Assembly: GCF_000026365.1 (NCBI RefSeq)
Contig: NC_012992.1
Location: 1,364,001-1,428,000 of the forward strand
Length of the DNA: 64,000 nucleotides
Source: Zygosaccharomyces rouxii
Taxonomy: Eukaryota > Ascomycota > Saccharomycetes > Saccharomycetales > Saccharomycetaceae
Direction: 5' to 3'
Each line of letters begins with the position of its first letter. Positions within the stretch are counted from its first letter, which is position 1. The translations under genes were made by a program, and so were the position numbers. Positions 37,551 to 47,761 of the stretch are shown one piece after another. The notes below the pieces were generated by a model. It did not search any database and was not told the origin of the DNA. It saw only the letters and a list, made by a program, of their open reading frames with translations.

Positions 37551-39920
37551 ATGTTATCTGCTTGTTCGAGGGTAAATCTCAAGAGGACTCTGGCGACCCA
37601 CGCTAAATTTCCTTCAGTTCCATCTGAATTCAAATCAAAGGTACCACCTTATTCGAAACTTTTAGACAACTTGGGTCAAGTTAAAAAGATTACCAACGAT
37701 GCACCATTGACCTTAGCTGAAAAGATTCTCTACTCGCATTTATGTGATCCACAGGAATCCATTGTCTCCTCCAATTTGCAAGATATCCGCGGTTTGCAAT
37801 ACTTAAAATTGAACCCTGACCGTGTTGCCATGCAAGATGCTTCAGCCCAAATGGCATTATTACAATTCATGACGACTGGTCTTTCACAGACTGCAGTTCC
37901 TGCATCTATCCACTGTGATCATTTAATCGTCGGTAAGAAAGGTGAAGCCGAGGATTTGGTGACAGCCATGTCTACAAACAAAGAAGTGTTTGATTTCTTA
38001 CAGAGCTGTGGTGAGAAATATGGTATTCAATTTTGGGGGCCAGGTTCAGGTATTATTCATCAAATTGTTCTTGAAAACTTCTCAGCTCCAGGTCTGATGA
38101 TGTTAGGTACAGATTCACATACACCAAATGCAGGTGGTCTTGGTGCAATTGCCATTGGTGTGGGTGGTGCCGATGCCGTTGACGCGTTGACTGGTACTCC
38201 ATGGGAGTTGAAAGCTCCTAAAATTCTTGGTGTTAAATTAACAGGTCATCTCAGCGGTTGGGCCTCGCCAAAGGATGTAATTACTAAATTGGCAGGTGTC
38301 CTTACCGTGAGAGGTGGTACTGGTTACATCATTGAATATTTTGGTGAAGGTGTATCATCTCTATCGTGTACAGGTATGGCTACTATCTGTAACATGGGAG
38401 CAGAGATTGGTGCAACAACGTCTACTTTCCCCTACCAAGAAGCTCACAGACTATATTTACAGGCCACTGGTAGATCGGTTTTGGCAGATCAAGCTGACAT
38501 TGCATTAAACGAATTCGGTTTCCTAAGAGCCGATGAAGGAGCTCAATACGATAAAGTTGTGGAAATTAACTTATCCGAATTGGAGCCTCATGTTAATGGT
38601 CCATTCACGCCCGATTTATCAACACCTATTTCAGAATTTGGTGAAAGAACTTTGAAAGAAGATTGGCCTCAAAAGATTTCCGCCGGTTTGATTGGATCTT
38701 GTACGAACTCTTCCTACCAAGATATGACTCGTGCCGCCGATCTAGTCAGACAAGCATCACAAGCAGGTTTGAAGCCACGTATCCCATTCTTTGTTACACC
38801 TGGTTCAGAACAGATCAGAGCAACTTTGGAAAGAGATGGGCTGATTAAGACTTTTACCGATAACGGTGCTACGGTTTTGGCTAACGCTTGTGGTCCATGT
38901 ATCGGTCAATGGGATAGACAAGATGTTCCAAAGACCTCAAAGGAAACAAATTCTATCTTCAGTTCCTTCAACAGAAACTTCAGAGCTAGAAATGATGGTA
39001 ACAGAAACACTATGAACTTTTTAACTTCGCCTGAAATTGTTACCGCTATGATTTACTCAAGTAATGCTCAGTTTAACCCTGTTACTGATTCAATCAAACT
39101 GGATAATGGTAAGACTTTCAAATTCAATCCCCCAGTTGGGCAAGATCTACCTAGAGCTGGCTTTGAACAGGGTAGAACCGAATTTTATCCAGCTGCTGAT
39201 CCTAAACCACAACCGGACGTTAAAGTGGAAGTTTCTCCAGAATCGGATCGTCTGCAACTTTTGGAACCATTTAAACCTTGGAATGGTAAGGAATTGAAGA
39301 CTAACGTTTTGCTCAAAGTGGAAGGTAAATGTACTACCGATCACATCTCAGCAGCTGGTGTTTGGTTAAAATACAAGGGTCACTTGGAAAATATTTCTTA
39401 TAACACTCTGATTGGTGCTCAAAATAAGGAAACTGGTGAAGTCAATAAGGCTTATGATGCAGATGGCAGCGCTTACGATATCCCAGGCTTAATGATGAAA
39501 TGGAAGGATCAAGGAAAACCATGGACTGTGGTTGCTGAACATAATTACGGTGAAGGTTCCGCTAGAGAGCACGCAGCATTATCACCAAGATTCTTGGGCG
39601 GTGAAATAATTTTGGTTAAATCTTTTGCAAGAATTCACGAAACAAATTTGAAAAAACAGGGTATGTTGCCTCTAACTTTTGCCAACGAACAAGATTACGA
39701 CAAGATTAGCTCTGGTGATATTCTGGAAACTGTTAACTTGGTAGATATGGTTGCTAAAAAGGGTGATAATGGCGGAGAATTAGATGTCAAGGTAACAAAG
39801 CCTTCTGGTGAATCTTTCATCATCAAAGCCAAGCACAATATGTCTAAGGACCAGATAGAATTCTTTAAGGCAGGATCCGCTATCAATTACATTGGTAACA
39901 TTAGCAGAAATCAACAATGA
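37551..39920 (+). CDS. ACO2: Mitochondrial aconitase-like Aco2 (homocitrate dehydratase, lysine pathway)
   Basis: The ATG at 37551 (MLSACSRVNLKRTLATHAKF) gives 789 residues, the length of S. cerevisiae Aco2 (YJL200C); six further codons upstream have only a TTG. The N-terminus is a basic, hydroxylated mitochondrial presequence. The aconitase domains carry the iron-sulfur Cys residues in LIGSCTNSSYQDM and NACGPCIGQWDR, and the swivel-domain motifs FLGGEIILVKSFARIHETNLKKQG. Aco2 turns homocitrate into homoaconitate for lysine synthesis and has weak aconitase activity. The gene is convergent with the RasGEF gene and follows tRNA-Thr. Confidence 0.94.
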   Translation: MLSACSRVNLKRTLATHAKFPSVPSEFKSKVPPYSKLLDNLGQVKKITNDAPLTLAEKILYSHLCDPQESIVSSNLQDIRGLQYLKLNPDRVAMQDASAQMALLQFMTTGLSQTAVPASIHCDHLIVGKKGEAEDLVTAMSTNKEVFDFLQSCGEKYGIQFWGPGSGIIHQIVLENFSAPGLMMLGTDSHTPNAGGLGAIAIGVGGADAVDALTGTPWELKAPKILGVKLTGHLSGWASPKDVITKLAGVLTVRGGTGYIIEYFGEGVSSLSCTGMATICNMGAEIGATTSTFPYQEAHRLYLQATGRSVLADQADIALNEFGFLRADEGAQYDKVVEINLSELEPHVNGPFTPDLSTPISEFGERTLKEDWPQKISAGLIGSCTNSSYQDMTRAADLVRQASQAGLKPRIPFFVTPGSEQIRATLERDGLIKTFTDNGATVLANACGPCIGQWDRQDVPKTSKETNSIFSSFNRNFRARNDGNRNTMNFLTSPEIVTAMIYSSNAQFNPVTDSIKLDNGKTFKFNPPVGQDLPRAGFEQGRTEFYPAADPKPQPDVKVEVSPESDRLQLLEPFKPWNGKELKTNVLLKVEGKCTTDHISAAGVWLKYKGHLENISYNTLIGAQNKETGEVNKAYDADGSAYDIPGLMMKWKDQGKPWTVVAEHNYGEGSAREHAALSPRFLGGEIILVKSFARIHETNLKKQGMLPLTFANEQDYDKISSGDILETVNLVDMVAKKGDNGGELDVKVTKPSGESFIIKAKHNMSKDQIEFFKAGSAINYIGNISRNQQ

Positions 39921-40161
39921 TTGATTTTGTCTCAGTTGTATATTACCGGACTTTATTTATTTAGAACTAATGATCTCATTAAGGGAAATAGTACTTGTAG
40001 TATAATTTCAGACACCATAGATACTACCATAAGCTGTTGAATCAAAAGTAAAAACGAGTCAATAGACCATAGAACTTTTAGAATTAACATGTATATCATT
40101 ACAAAGGGTCATAAAACGGAATAGAAGCAGGAAAAAAAAACAAAAAAACAAATGCATTTTA

Positions 40162-43100
40162 TTATTGAAAAGTACGAGGTTTCAAGCTTAAGCTTAATTG
40201 GTACCCACGATCATTATTTTCCTTGAATAGGGTATTAACTCTCCAAAATTCATACAAAATAAATTCTTGTACAAGGGGTATAGGTTTAATGTTTCTATTA
40301 TCTTGGTCTAATTGGTCTCCAATATTGAAAAACGAACCCAGCGTATCAAACCCTTCTGGATTGCTTTCATAGTCCACTTGAAAGAAATTAACAATATTGA
40401 TCGTCTTCGTAATCTTGAAGTACTTGTCGATGTTTATCAAGGTATAAGGTCTAAATCTGAGATCATCTCTTGAATTGGCATTACCTTCGTTGATAAATGT
40501 TAAATCTTGCAGGAACAGGTTGAAGAAAGGAACAACGGGAACTAGAGACTTTGAAGGTTTGGTGTTGCCGAATCTGTAGTCCTCAGTGTATTTTTTCAAC
40601 TTCTTTCTGTATACTTTGAAGTTGTTGTTAGGATGAACCACACGGGCGAGATACTTATACAAGTCGAGTTCCTTATCACTCAACTCATCCCAAACATCCT
40701 GAAGCCTTGTTAATGCATGGTTTTGTAGCGCCGTCATGATAGCCGCCAGAGAGTTGAAATTTCTGAAATATGAAGTGGCAAGAGCTATCTTCAACCAAGC
40801 TCTCAATCTAGAAGTACGTTCCCTTAAGGGAAGGTTTGGGTAAAGAATGCATTCTATCACGTAGTTGGACAATTGATTGGTAAAATTTAAAATCGCTTTG
40901 ACGTTTGGAGCCATTCCTAAATAGTGCTTTTTAGGCATATAATTTCCATCAAGGAGCTCAAAGGGTTCTACTGCTAGGAAAAGCTGTGATTCGATCAGCG
41001 TTAATTGTTTGGCAAGTTCCAATGCGTTAATTTGCACTAAGGTCATGTCATTGTGAACAAGGGGTTGAGATATTCTCATGTCACTGGAAACCAATTCATT
41101 CCATTCTGCAATTAGCAGACGGGTATCATTTTGCGGATTGAAATCGCTTGCGGACTTGTTTAGAGCAGAGGTGGAATACCCTGTGACTAGTCGGTAAGAT
41201 ATTAGCAATCTTTCCATGTCTTGGATATTGCGTTTAGAAATCAGAGAAGAAGTTCCGTAGTTGAGGACGGGAAGTGGCAATGACATGGAATTTCTACTCT
41301 GACTTGGTATACGGGTTAAGTCGTGGTCGTCCAATAACTGGTGATCTAATGAACCTGAAGATCTACGACTGCTTGCGCTAGTGACAGAAATGTCAGAGTA
41401 AATAGAACAGGTTCTTGCTTCATGTGTTGAAGTGGGCTGCAGCTGATGACGAGATCTGGAGCGCCTCCTAAACTCACCAGAAAATGGTGTTAATGCAGAT
41501 AACTTTGCAGCAGTCTCTAGAAGTTCCTTGGCATCTAACGGAAGAAAAACAGATAAACCCTCATTGAAAAAGTTGATCAAAGTTGGAAGGTATTGGTAAT
41601 CAGCATAATAATTCCAATAGGTCTTCATCCACAATAGGAAAACACGACAAACCAGTCTCCTTCTATTTTTCATTCGTGAAGCCCTAGATGAATACTGACC
41701 ATTCTTTTCACCAAATTCATAACGTATGGATTTATCTGAAAAATCAAATCTAGATACCAAAGCTTCTATTAGATCCAAAGCGGTCCCAAAACTTCTGAAG
41801 TTTAATAAGAAAGCTGCTGTGAAAAATTCATCAGGCTTTTCAATTTCATCCGTTAGTTTGTACACCAAAGCTTTGAAAGAAGCACCAATTAAAGCACCTT
41901 CCTTATTAAACATCAATTGTTTGTGCATTGCTTCCTTATTATTAATTTCGTCAACGTGATCACCAACGTCTTCGTCTCCGTCTTTCAATTGGAATGGTGC
42001 AAACTTAGAATCTCTACCGAATGGTCTTCTATCCTGGAATAGTTCCTGTAAGAATTGACCACCTTCGACAGTAAGTCCCAGTTTCTCTCCATCACCAGCA
42101 CGTATGGTGGAAAATCTAGCGATGCTTTTGTGATTTTGGACTGATCTGTTGGGCTGTTGTTCCTGTATGGCTCTACTCAATCTGGCCTCGTCAATATCTT
42201 TCTTCAGACCTTCGGTACAATGTGAAACAAACTTCTGTGGAGTGATCTTCATCTCTTGTAGATCCAGATACTTTCTATCTTCGCTTAATTGGAAATCACC
42301 TATCAACCGTAGATAGCTATTGCAACCTGATACTGTATTCGATATTAGTGTAGCCATGCTTGATACGATAGAAATTAACCTCTGACCTTGATCTGTATGA
42401 TGGTATAAATCCTCCTTGACCAAAAGTTCCATGTCCTTACCTACATTGTCTTTTAGGATGTCTACTACTAGAAGCTTGACACATGAAACTAATTCAGAAA
42501 CTAACGAAAGTAATGGATCCAAATTTCTTTGAAGGGTATCATCGTATGCATATTGGAATTTATCTTGGATGATTGAAGAGCATGATTTGCTAGTATACAA
42601 TAACTCTCTCAGTAAAATTATCATTTGATGAACAATGACTTCTAACATTTCACTACCGCTGGCATTATGTTCTATCAGATCCAATCTACCCAAAATTAAA
42701 CCAACATAAAGAAATAATAAATCGTAAACCTCTTGAAGTCGTCCAATTGCTGAAGGAGGTTCTCTTAAATAATGCATAGGTGAATTACGCATGTAAGCTG
42801 GTTTTTCTGAATCTTTGAGAGTATTTTCACTGTTGATTTGGGCAGTTCTTTCTTTCTCAAACTCTGTCTTCTCCTGAGCCCAAGCCTTAAAGAAGGAAAA
42901 TGACTGCTCGAGGACTCTGTAAAGTAAATCCATCAGTTTGCTTATATTTTCAGGATTTGTGCTATACTTGTAATAATCTGCCTTTATCATAAGGTTATAC
43001 CAATCTGCGAGCAATCGTTTCCTTAACTTTCGCACTGAAGGGCTCTGTCGTACTAATTCATCTGATCTGGATACGCATTCGGTTTTCTCAAGTAACTTCT

Positions 43101-44466
43101 TTACGCCATCCTTCACCGTGTTGATATGATTAAAGTTAAAGGTAAATTTATCCGAATTGGGGATTGGAGTGTCTTGAGGATGTAGTAAAAACTTCGCACA
43201 TGCAGATAGCAAGGCTTGTAATGGAGATCTTGATTCTATCAGATTCGTAAGCTGGTTTCCTGATTCAGTACTGTCTTTAGCTCTATTAAATTTGACAGTA
43301 TCTGAAAAATAGTTAAAGGGAACCCAACCGCGTTTCCTATTTCTAACTAAGGTTACTTCTCCCCAACCAGATTCATCAACCGTATGTACGAATGCAACAT
43401 CACCTTTTTCAAATGAAAGGCAAATGGCAATATCATCTGGATTATCTAAAGTCCTTGCATTAAATGAATGGATAGCAATAATAAACAAGTAAGCAAAATT
43501 TTTATCATCTAGTTCCAATTCTGTATTTTTTCTCAGAGTTGTTTTTCTTTGGATATTACTGTTATTTCTACTCATATTAACCACAGATGATTGTGATTCT
43601 TGCGGCACTTTCGTAGTTGGAATTTCCACTGCATCCCACTTAGCAAGGTCAGAATCTGAAGCCTCGGTTTCAAGCTCAGACTCAGAAACATGCTCTTGAT
43701 CACCTTCAAATTCTTTTGCCTCAGTAAATTTATCATTTGGTAATGATAGTGGAGCCGTCGATGTTTCACCTGAAATGATTGAATACCTGGAATACTCTTT
43801 ACTGTTGTTTAGAAAATGTGTATCTAATTTTCCAATACTATTATTAGTAGCACCTCCAGAAATATAGTTTGGCTCCTTAAAGGGACTAGAATTACCTTTA
43901 CCATTTATAATAGCTGAAGTTCTAATCGCTCTCACAGGTGAAGTTTTGGATGATATAATAGGAGCAGCCTTTGCGGTTTCCACGTAGGATGAAACGCTAC
44001 CGCTACGGTTGACACCATCTATTCCCAATCCTGCAAACGGTTCACTAGTACTATTTTCATTTTCACTGCTTATATTGTCCGATGTATTATCATACTCCGA
44101 GTAAACACTTTCAGTCATATAATACTCACCTTGTTTTCCACCACCTTCTTCTTCATGTACCTCTTGATTTATCAGGGGAGTAACGGCATCTTCATCCAAG
44201 AACTGTCTGTTGTTACTGTTATTCACCACTGGCGTGTCATCATTGTTAAAATCTTGTAAAAAGACAAATCTTTCTGGTGTTGCTGGTTGCACATCGTCTC
44301 CCACTGTATGCAATGATTCTTCGACTTGATTTGAGAATGACGAATGCGTAGAGGATTTATTACTGTATCGTCTGGGGAATTGGAAAGATCTCCTAGTTGG
44401 TGAAGCGTAGTCAGCATCATTTCTCATAAACAATGGTTGTGTCCCTGTATTGAGTCTCGATGCCAT
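40162..44466 (-). CDS. BUD5: Ras-family guanine nucleotide exchange factor with SH3 domain, BUD5 position
   Basis: Starting from the ATG at 44466 (MASRLNTGTQPLFMRN), the product has 1434 residues. Residues 1-320 are Ser/Asn-rich and disordered. An SH3-like domain lies at about 326-390 (AIHSFNA, LSFEKGDVAFVHTVDESGWGEV, RGWVPFNYF). After a long helical region comes a RasGEF-N segment near 880-970 and the catalytic Cdc25-type domain at about 1150-1420 (FNSLAAIMTALQNHALTRLQ, VPFFNLFLQDLTFINEGNA). Strand and position between ACO2 and ECM25, downstream of PHO87/90, match BUD5 (YCR038C), the Rsr1/Bud1 exchange factor for bud-site choice. S. cerevisiae Bud5 is far shorter (about 642), and Cdc25 is the other SH3-RasGEF. 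I favour BUD5 by synteny but the catalytic-domain phylogeny would decide. Confidence 0.7.
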   Translation of the reverse strand: MASRLNTGTQPLFMRNDADYASPTRRSFQFPRRYSNKSSTHSSFSNQVEESLHTVGDDVQPATPERFVFLQDFNNDDTPVVNNSNNRQFLDEDAVTPLINQEVHEEEGGGKQGEYYMTESVYSEYDNTSDNISSENENSTSEPFAGLGIDGVNRSGSVSSYVETAKAAPIISSKTSPVRAIRTSAIINGKGNSSPFKEPNYISGGATNNSIGKLDTHFLNNSKEYSRYSIISGETSTAPLSLPNDKFTEAKEFEGDQEHVSESELETEASDSDLAKWDAVEIPTTKVPQESQSSVVNMSRNNSNIQRKTTLRKNTELELDDKNFAYLFIIAIHSFNARTLDNPDDIAICLSFEKGDVAFVHTVDESGWGEVTLVRNRKRGWVPFNYFSDTVKFNRAKDSTESGNQLTNLIESRSPLQALLSACAKFLLHPQDTPIPNSDKFTFNFNHINTVKDGVKKLLEKTECVSRSDELVRQSPSVRKLRKRLLADWYNLMIKADYYKYSTNPENISKLMDLLYRVLEQSFSFFKAWAQEKTEFEKERTAQINSENTLKDSEKPAYMRNSPMHYLREPPSAIGRLQEVYDLLFLYVGLILGRLDLIEHNASGSEMLEVIVHQMIILLRELLYTSKSCSSIIQDKFQYAYDDTLQRNLDPLLSLVSELVSCVKLLVVDILKDNVGKDMELLVKEDLYHHTDQGQRLISIVSSMATLISNTVSGCNSYLRLIGDFQLSEDRKYLDLQEMKITPQKFVSHCTEGLKKDIDEARLSRAIQEQQPNRSVQNHKSIARFSTIRAGDGEKLGLTVEGGQFLQELFQDRRPFGRDSKFAPFQLKDGDEDVGDHVDEINNKEAMHKQLMFNKEGALIGASFKALVYKLTDEIEKPDEFFTAAFLLNFRSFGTALDLIEALVSRFDFSDKSIRYEFGEKNGQYSSRASRMKNRRRLVCRVFLLWMKTYWNYYADYQYLPTLINFFNEGLSVFLPLDAKELLETAAKLSALTPFSGEFRRRSRSRHQLQPTSTHEARTCSIYSDISVTSASSRRSSGSLDHQLLDDHDLTRIPSQSRNSMSLPLPVLNYGTSSLISKRNIQDMERLLISYRLVTGYSTSALNKSASDFNPQNDTRLLIAEWNELVSSDMRISQPLVHNDMTLVQINALELAKQLTLIESQLFLAVEPFELLDGNYMPKKHYLGMAPNVKAILNFTNQLSNYVIECILYPNLPLRERTSRLRAWLKIALATSYFRNFNSLAAIMTALQNHALTRLQDVWDELSDKELDLYKYLARVVHPNNNFKVYRKKLKKYTEDYRFGNTKPSKSLVPVVPFFNLFLQDLTFINEGNANSRDDLRFRPYTLINIDKYFKITKTINIVNFFQVDYESNPEGFDTLGSFFNIGDQLDQDNRNIKPIPLVQEFILYEFWRVNTLFKENNDRGYQLSLSLKPRTFQ

Positions 44467-45015
44467 AACCTTATCGACCAAATAAACCGGATTGAGTATA
44501 TTCGAACGATAAGCGTTCTATGCTCAATATTCTCTACCTCTAGCAATGGACTAAACTAAACTATTAGTTTTTTCTTCGTTTGTTTCTTTCCTCTCAATTG
44601 AGTCTAATCTCTACTACTTCCAGTTGTTAGAGTTTCGATGGTAATAGGAATATTGACAAGTAGTTGTTCAAAGTATAACGTACTAAATTGGGCTTTGTAG
44701 ACTTTTTCAATTATTCTTTAATCCGAGAGTTGAATACTTGATCCCTATTGCACAATATATATAGATCCAAGATGTTTTTCCGTTTCTGCCACTCGACGCG
44801 TCTCTGTCTTTTTCGTGTCTTGCGATAGAAAGTACAATAACAGCGATAAGTATCTTACTGTACATATAGTATTGTGAAATACAGTACTATCGAATCTCTA
44901 CATATATGGATTCTGGGGTGACTGATACCCATCGTACTCTATTCTTGGTATGATTACCCAAACTGTGTATGCATGTATATATTTACGTTCATGTTGTACA
45001 TCGTATACGTCCTCT
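44467..45015. other. BUD5-position gene promoter / ECM25 3' region
   Basis: The 549 bp contain one MluI cell-cycle box core ACGCGT (44796-44801), 330 bp upstream of the RasGEF ATG. A single copy is weak evidence for MBF control. No ORF of interest is seen. Confidence 0.4.
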
Positions 45016-46986
45016 TTACAGCCCTTTAAGGTTGTCCTTCTTTTTAATCTCTTCAATGGCCTGTAAACCCTGTAATCTTTCCTCATATAATGCTGCAAGC
45101 TTACTCACCTTGCTACCTGCTTTAATATCTGAGTAACCTTCGTGAGAAAATTTAGTATTCTGATTCTTAACGTGATTTAGTCTTTTACTTTGTAATTCTC
45201 TATCGAATTGAATTATCTTTGGAGCAGGTGGTGGTGGTGATGTTGATTTTGATGTTGATTTTTGTAATGAGACCTTTTTGTCATCAAATGCTAGTTGGGA
45301 CGCACTGGTATCGCTCTCGTTATTTGTGTCTCCCAATTGGTTATCCGTGACCATTTGGCTGATGGTATCTGTACTGCCGCTCAAAGAGGTAGATCTTGAT
45401 GCCAGATCTTCGACAGATTCCTTTGGTCTTAAGGCTGGTATGGTATTATTGTTATCGGTATCATTGTTGTTGTTGTTGTTGTTGCTGTTGTTCAATTCGT
45501 TTACCATGGTAGATGAGGAACTTAGGTCTTCTCTAGAGTCGATGGTATTTTTAGAGGAGACATCTCCGGAGGATAAACGTTTTTGTGGCGATTGTGGCTT
45601 TTCCTGTGGAACCGATGGCGCTAATCTTTCCACTGTAGGCATCTTGTTCGTATCAAAGACTGTAATTGGTCTTATAGGTTTTATTGGTTTTGGTTCTTGT
45701 ATTTCTTGTTCTTTTGGAATTTTTTCCTGGTCATTAAATAACTTTCTTGGTCTTGGCGGTTGTGGAGCTGAGTTCGAACTGGACGATTTACGAGGTAGTC
45801 TTTCCTCTCTGGATCTGTCCACTCTTTTAATTGGTGAAGGTGCCTTTGTTCTCCCCATTCTTGCTCTATCAATGCGCTGTACAATACCTGGGAAGTGTTC
45901 TAAAAGGTTTCTAATGAATCTAGTCCCTATGGCCAATCTATCTGCACTTATCATGGATATTTTCTCCTGACACAACTGTGGACATAGGGCCTTACTCAAG
46001 GTCCTTGGGTCATGTTTGGTTACATCACTATGTTCCAATTGCGCGATGAATAAGGGGAAAACAGTCTCTAAAAGGTCATAGTACTGATTATGCTTTACCA
46101 TCGAACAAAAAGTGGTATATGTGTATTCAAAATCATCGCTAATTGGTAATGCAATGAAATCAATTGGTATCAGTGGCAATGATTTATGCTTTAAAAAATG
46201 TAGGAAGACACTCGCAAGTGCATAAATGTCCCATTGTGATAGATCGATATAGTTGTTCCTTTCGATGATGTCCAATAAAATGTTTACTCTTTTGTATGAG
46301 CCTGGCTTTTGGAATACCAATTCGTGTTTTGTCGCATCTAGTTCTAACCTTTTGAATATCTTATCAAATATCAGTTGTCTGTATTGTCTAGCTCCTAATG
46401 ATGATAGCCTATCGAAATACTCTCGAGGAACATCGATGTATTCACTAAATTGATAATCGTAAAGGTAAACATTAAGCGATATCCTTAATCTCGTAATATC
46501 AACTAGGGCTGAAAGATCGGTCAAATCAGCCACATGGATAATGGTCGCATTTTGTAAAGAATCTAAGCTGTTTTTAGAACTGCTAAAATCTAAAAGTGCA
46601 GTGTTACCCAAGTTCTTAATATTTAGGGCATTGGTTAAAACTTGGTAAACCGTTTTGATAAAAAAGGATTCGTGTACGATATACGCTTTTTGTAAACAGG
46701 CACGCAATTCTTTTGGTAATTTGGAGAACATTCTTATTCCATAGACCCAACTAATCTTTTTCTGGAGGAAACCTGATGAGAATACTACAAGTATAAATGG
46801 TGCTGATGGAATCTTGGCAATTAATTTATCCATTAATTTGTCGATGAGCAGATCATAAACTTGCTTGTCACCGACTTCCTCAGATGACGGCAAATAAGTT
46901 GAATCAAAGACATAGATTGCATGTCCTGAAAGTGGATCCACAGAGTACGATTTGAAAAAAATGTTGTTTACGTTAATGTACAGCAT
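45016..46986 (-). CDS. ECM25: Ecm25, RhoGAP-related protein
   Basis: The 656-residue product (599 in S. cerevisiae YJL201W) has an N-terminal CRAL-TRIO/BCH-like part (about 1-175). A RhoGAP-like helical domain follows (about 185-370, DVPREYFDRLSSLGARQYR, HVLVF-type helices and ITLIPIDFIALPI-type segments). I did not find a clear arginine finger, so GAP activity is uncertain. The second half is Pro/Ser-rich with several PxxP stretches (SAPQPPRPRKL) and an Asn repeat. The end has a basic helix. The yeast protein is implicated in cell-wall and morphogenesis phenotypes. Its place after ACO2 and the RasGEF gene supports the identity. Confidence 0.82.
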   Translation of the reverse strand: MLYINVNNIFFKSYSVDPLSGHAIYVFDSTYLPSSEEVGDKQVYDLLIDKLMDKLIAKIPSAPFILVVFSSGFLQKKISWVYGIRMFSKLPKELRACLQKAYIVHESFFIKTVYQVLTNALNIKNLGNTALLDFSSSKNSLDSLQNATIIHVADLTDLSALVDITRLRISLNVYLYDYQFSEYIDVPREYFDRLSSLGARQYRQLIFDKIFKRLELDATKHELVFQKPGSYKRVNILLDIIERNNYIDLSQWDIYALASVFLHFLKHKSLPLIPIDFIALPISDDFEYTYTTFCSMVKHNQYYDLLETVFPLFIAQLEHSDVTKHDPRTLSKALCPQLCQEKISMISADRLAIGTRFIRNLLEHFPGIVQRIDRARMGRTKAPSPIKRVDRSREERLPRKSSSSNSAPQPPRPRKLFNDQEKIPKEQEIQEPKPIKPIRPITVFDTNKMPTVERLAPSVPQEKPQSPQKRLSSGDVSSKNTIDSREDLSSSSTMVNELNNSNNNNNNNDTDNNNTIPALRPKESVEDLASRSTSLSGSTDTISQMVTDNQLGDTNNESDTSASQLAFDDKKVSLQKSTSKSTSPPPPAPKIIQFDRELQSKRLNHVKNQNTKFSHEGYSDIKAGSKVSKLAALYEERLQGLQAIEEIKKKDNLKGL

Positions 46987-47370
46987 GCTATTCTTATTAT
47001 TATATTATGGATTTTAGCACATTCAAACCAATTTGCTAGCAATTTCAATTATCTGAGTATTTCAAGTCAATTTTGATATCCATGAACAATCAATTTATCC
47101 ATCGATCACTATTAATTTTCGTATTCGATCTTTAATGTTTACCTCTCCGCCTATGCCCATTAAAGTCATGGTGAATTTTGAGAGGCACCCGGACATTCTC
47201 GGCCGCACGCTAGCAACGAATAGCCATAATAAAACATTGAAACATATGGTGTAAGATACCACAGAAGGGTCAAAGAGATTCAGGACTGGTATTTGGTATG
47301 TATTTTGTATCATGAGTGGGTTTTGCAACAAAACAAAATTTGTGGTAATTCAATTTACAAAAAAATTGAA
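46987..47370. other. ECM25 upstream region up to tRNA-Lys
   Basis: In these 384 bp I find only AT-rich sequence. A 78-codon open frame at 47095-47331 (minus) has no recognisable similarity and is probably chance. Confidence 0.4.
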
Positions 47371-47457
47371 CTCCTCGTAGGGGGCTCGAACCCCTGACAT
47401 TTCGGTTCCTCGTTCTTGCTTAAAAGCCGAACGCTCTACCAACTGAGCTAACGAGGA
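47371..47457 (-). tRNA. tRNA-Lys (anticodon TTT) with 14-nt intron
   Basis: The gene is 87 nt; removing 47420-47407 leaves a 73-nt tRNA. Acceptor TCCTCGT pairs with ACGAGGA (discriminator G). The anticodon stem TTCGG/CCGAA surrounds loop CTTTTAA, with the intron in the standard place after position 37. T arm AGGGG/CCCCT surrounds TTCGAGC. A T7 terminator follows. In S. cerevisiae the same isoacceptor also has an intron, longer (about 23 nt) than this one. Confidence 0.95.
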
Positions 47458-47761
47458 CGAGTTCTGATTTTGGAGCAGTTATAGTAGTTTATAACTTACT
47501 AAAACGTCTGATAAACTTTCTTTTCACTATATAACAAACTATAATGAACCTAAGTTCAATAACGAGGACCAACTTATAAGTAAGGTAAAATCATAATTTT
47601 TACAATGATGTTTGGCGCACTAGTCAGCCGATAATCTAATATTCTTATGATCGGAAATGACTAGTAATTACATAGCGTGGGCGTCAATTTACAATACAGG
47701 CCTCCACAAGGCAATTGTCTTTTTTTTTTTCTCTCTCTCTCTCTTTCCTCTCCTACATATG
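47458..47761. other. tRNA-Lys upstream region / PRP21 3' region
   Basis: About 304 bp of AT-rich sequence with a T10/CT-repeat tract near 47719-47752. No ORF or LTR remnant recognised. Confidence 0.4.

Noticed and set aside
40162..44466. Assignment as CDC25
   Set aside because: The SH3 domain suggests it, but position and strand fit BUD5 and the catalytic C-terminus does not look especially close to Cdc25 from memory. Left open in the findings.
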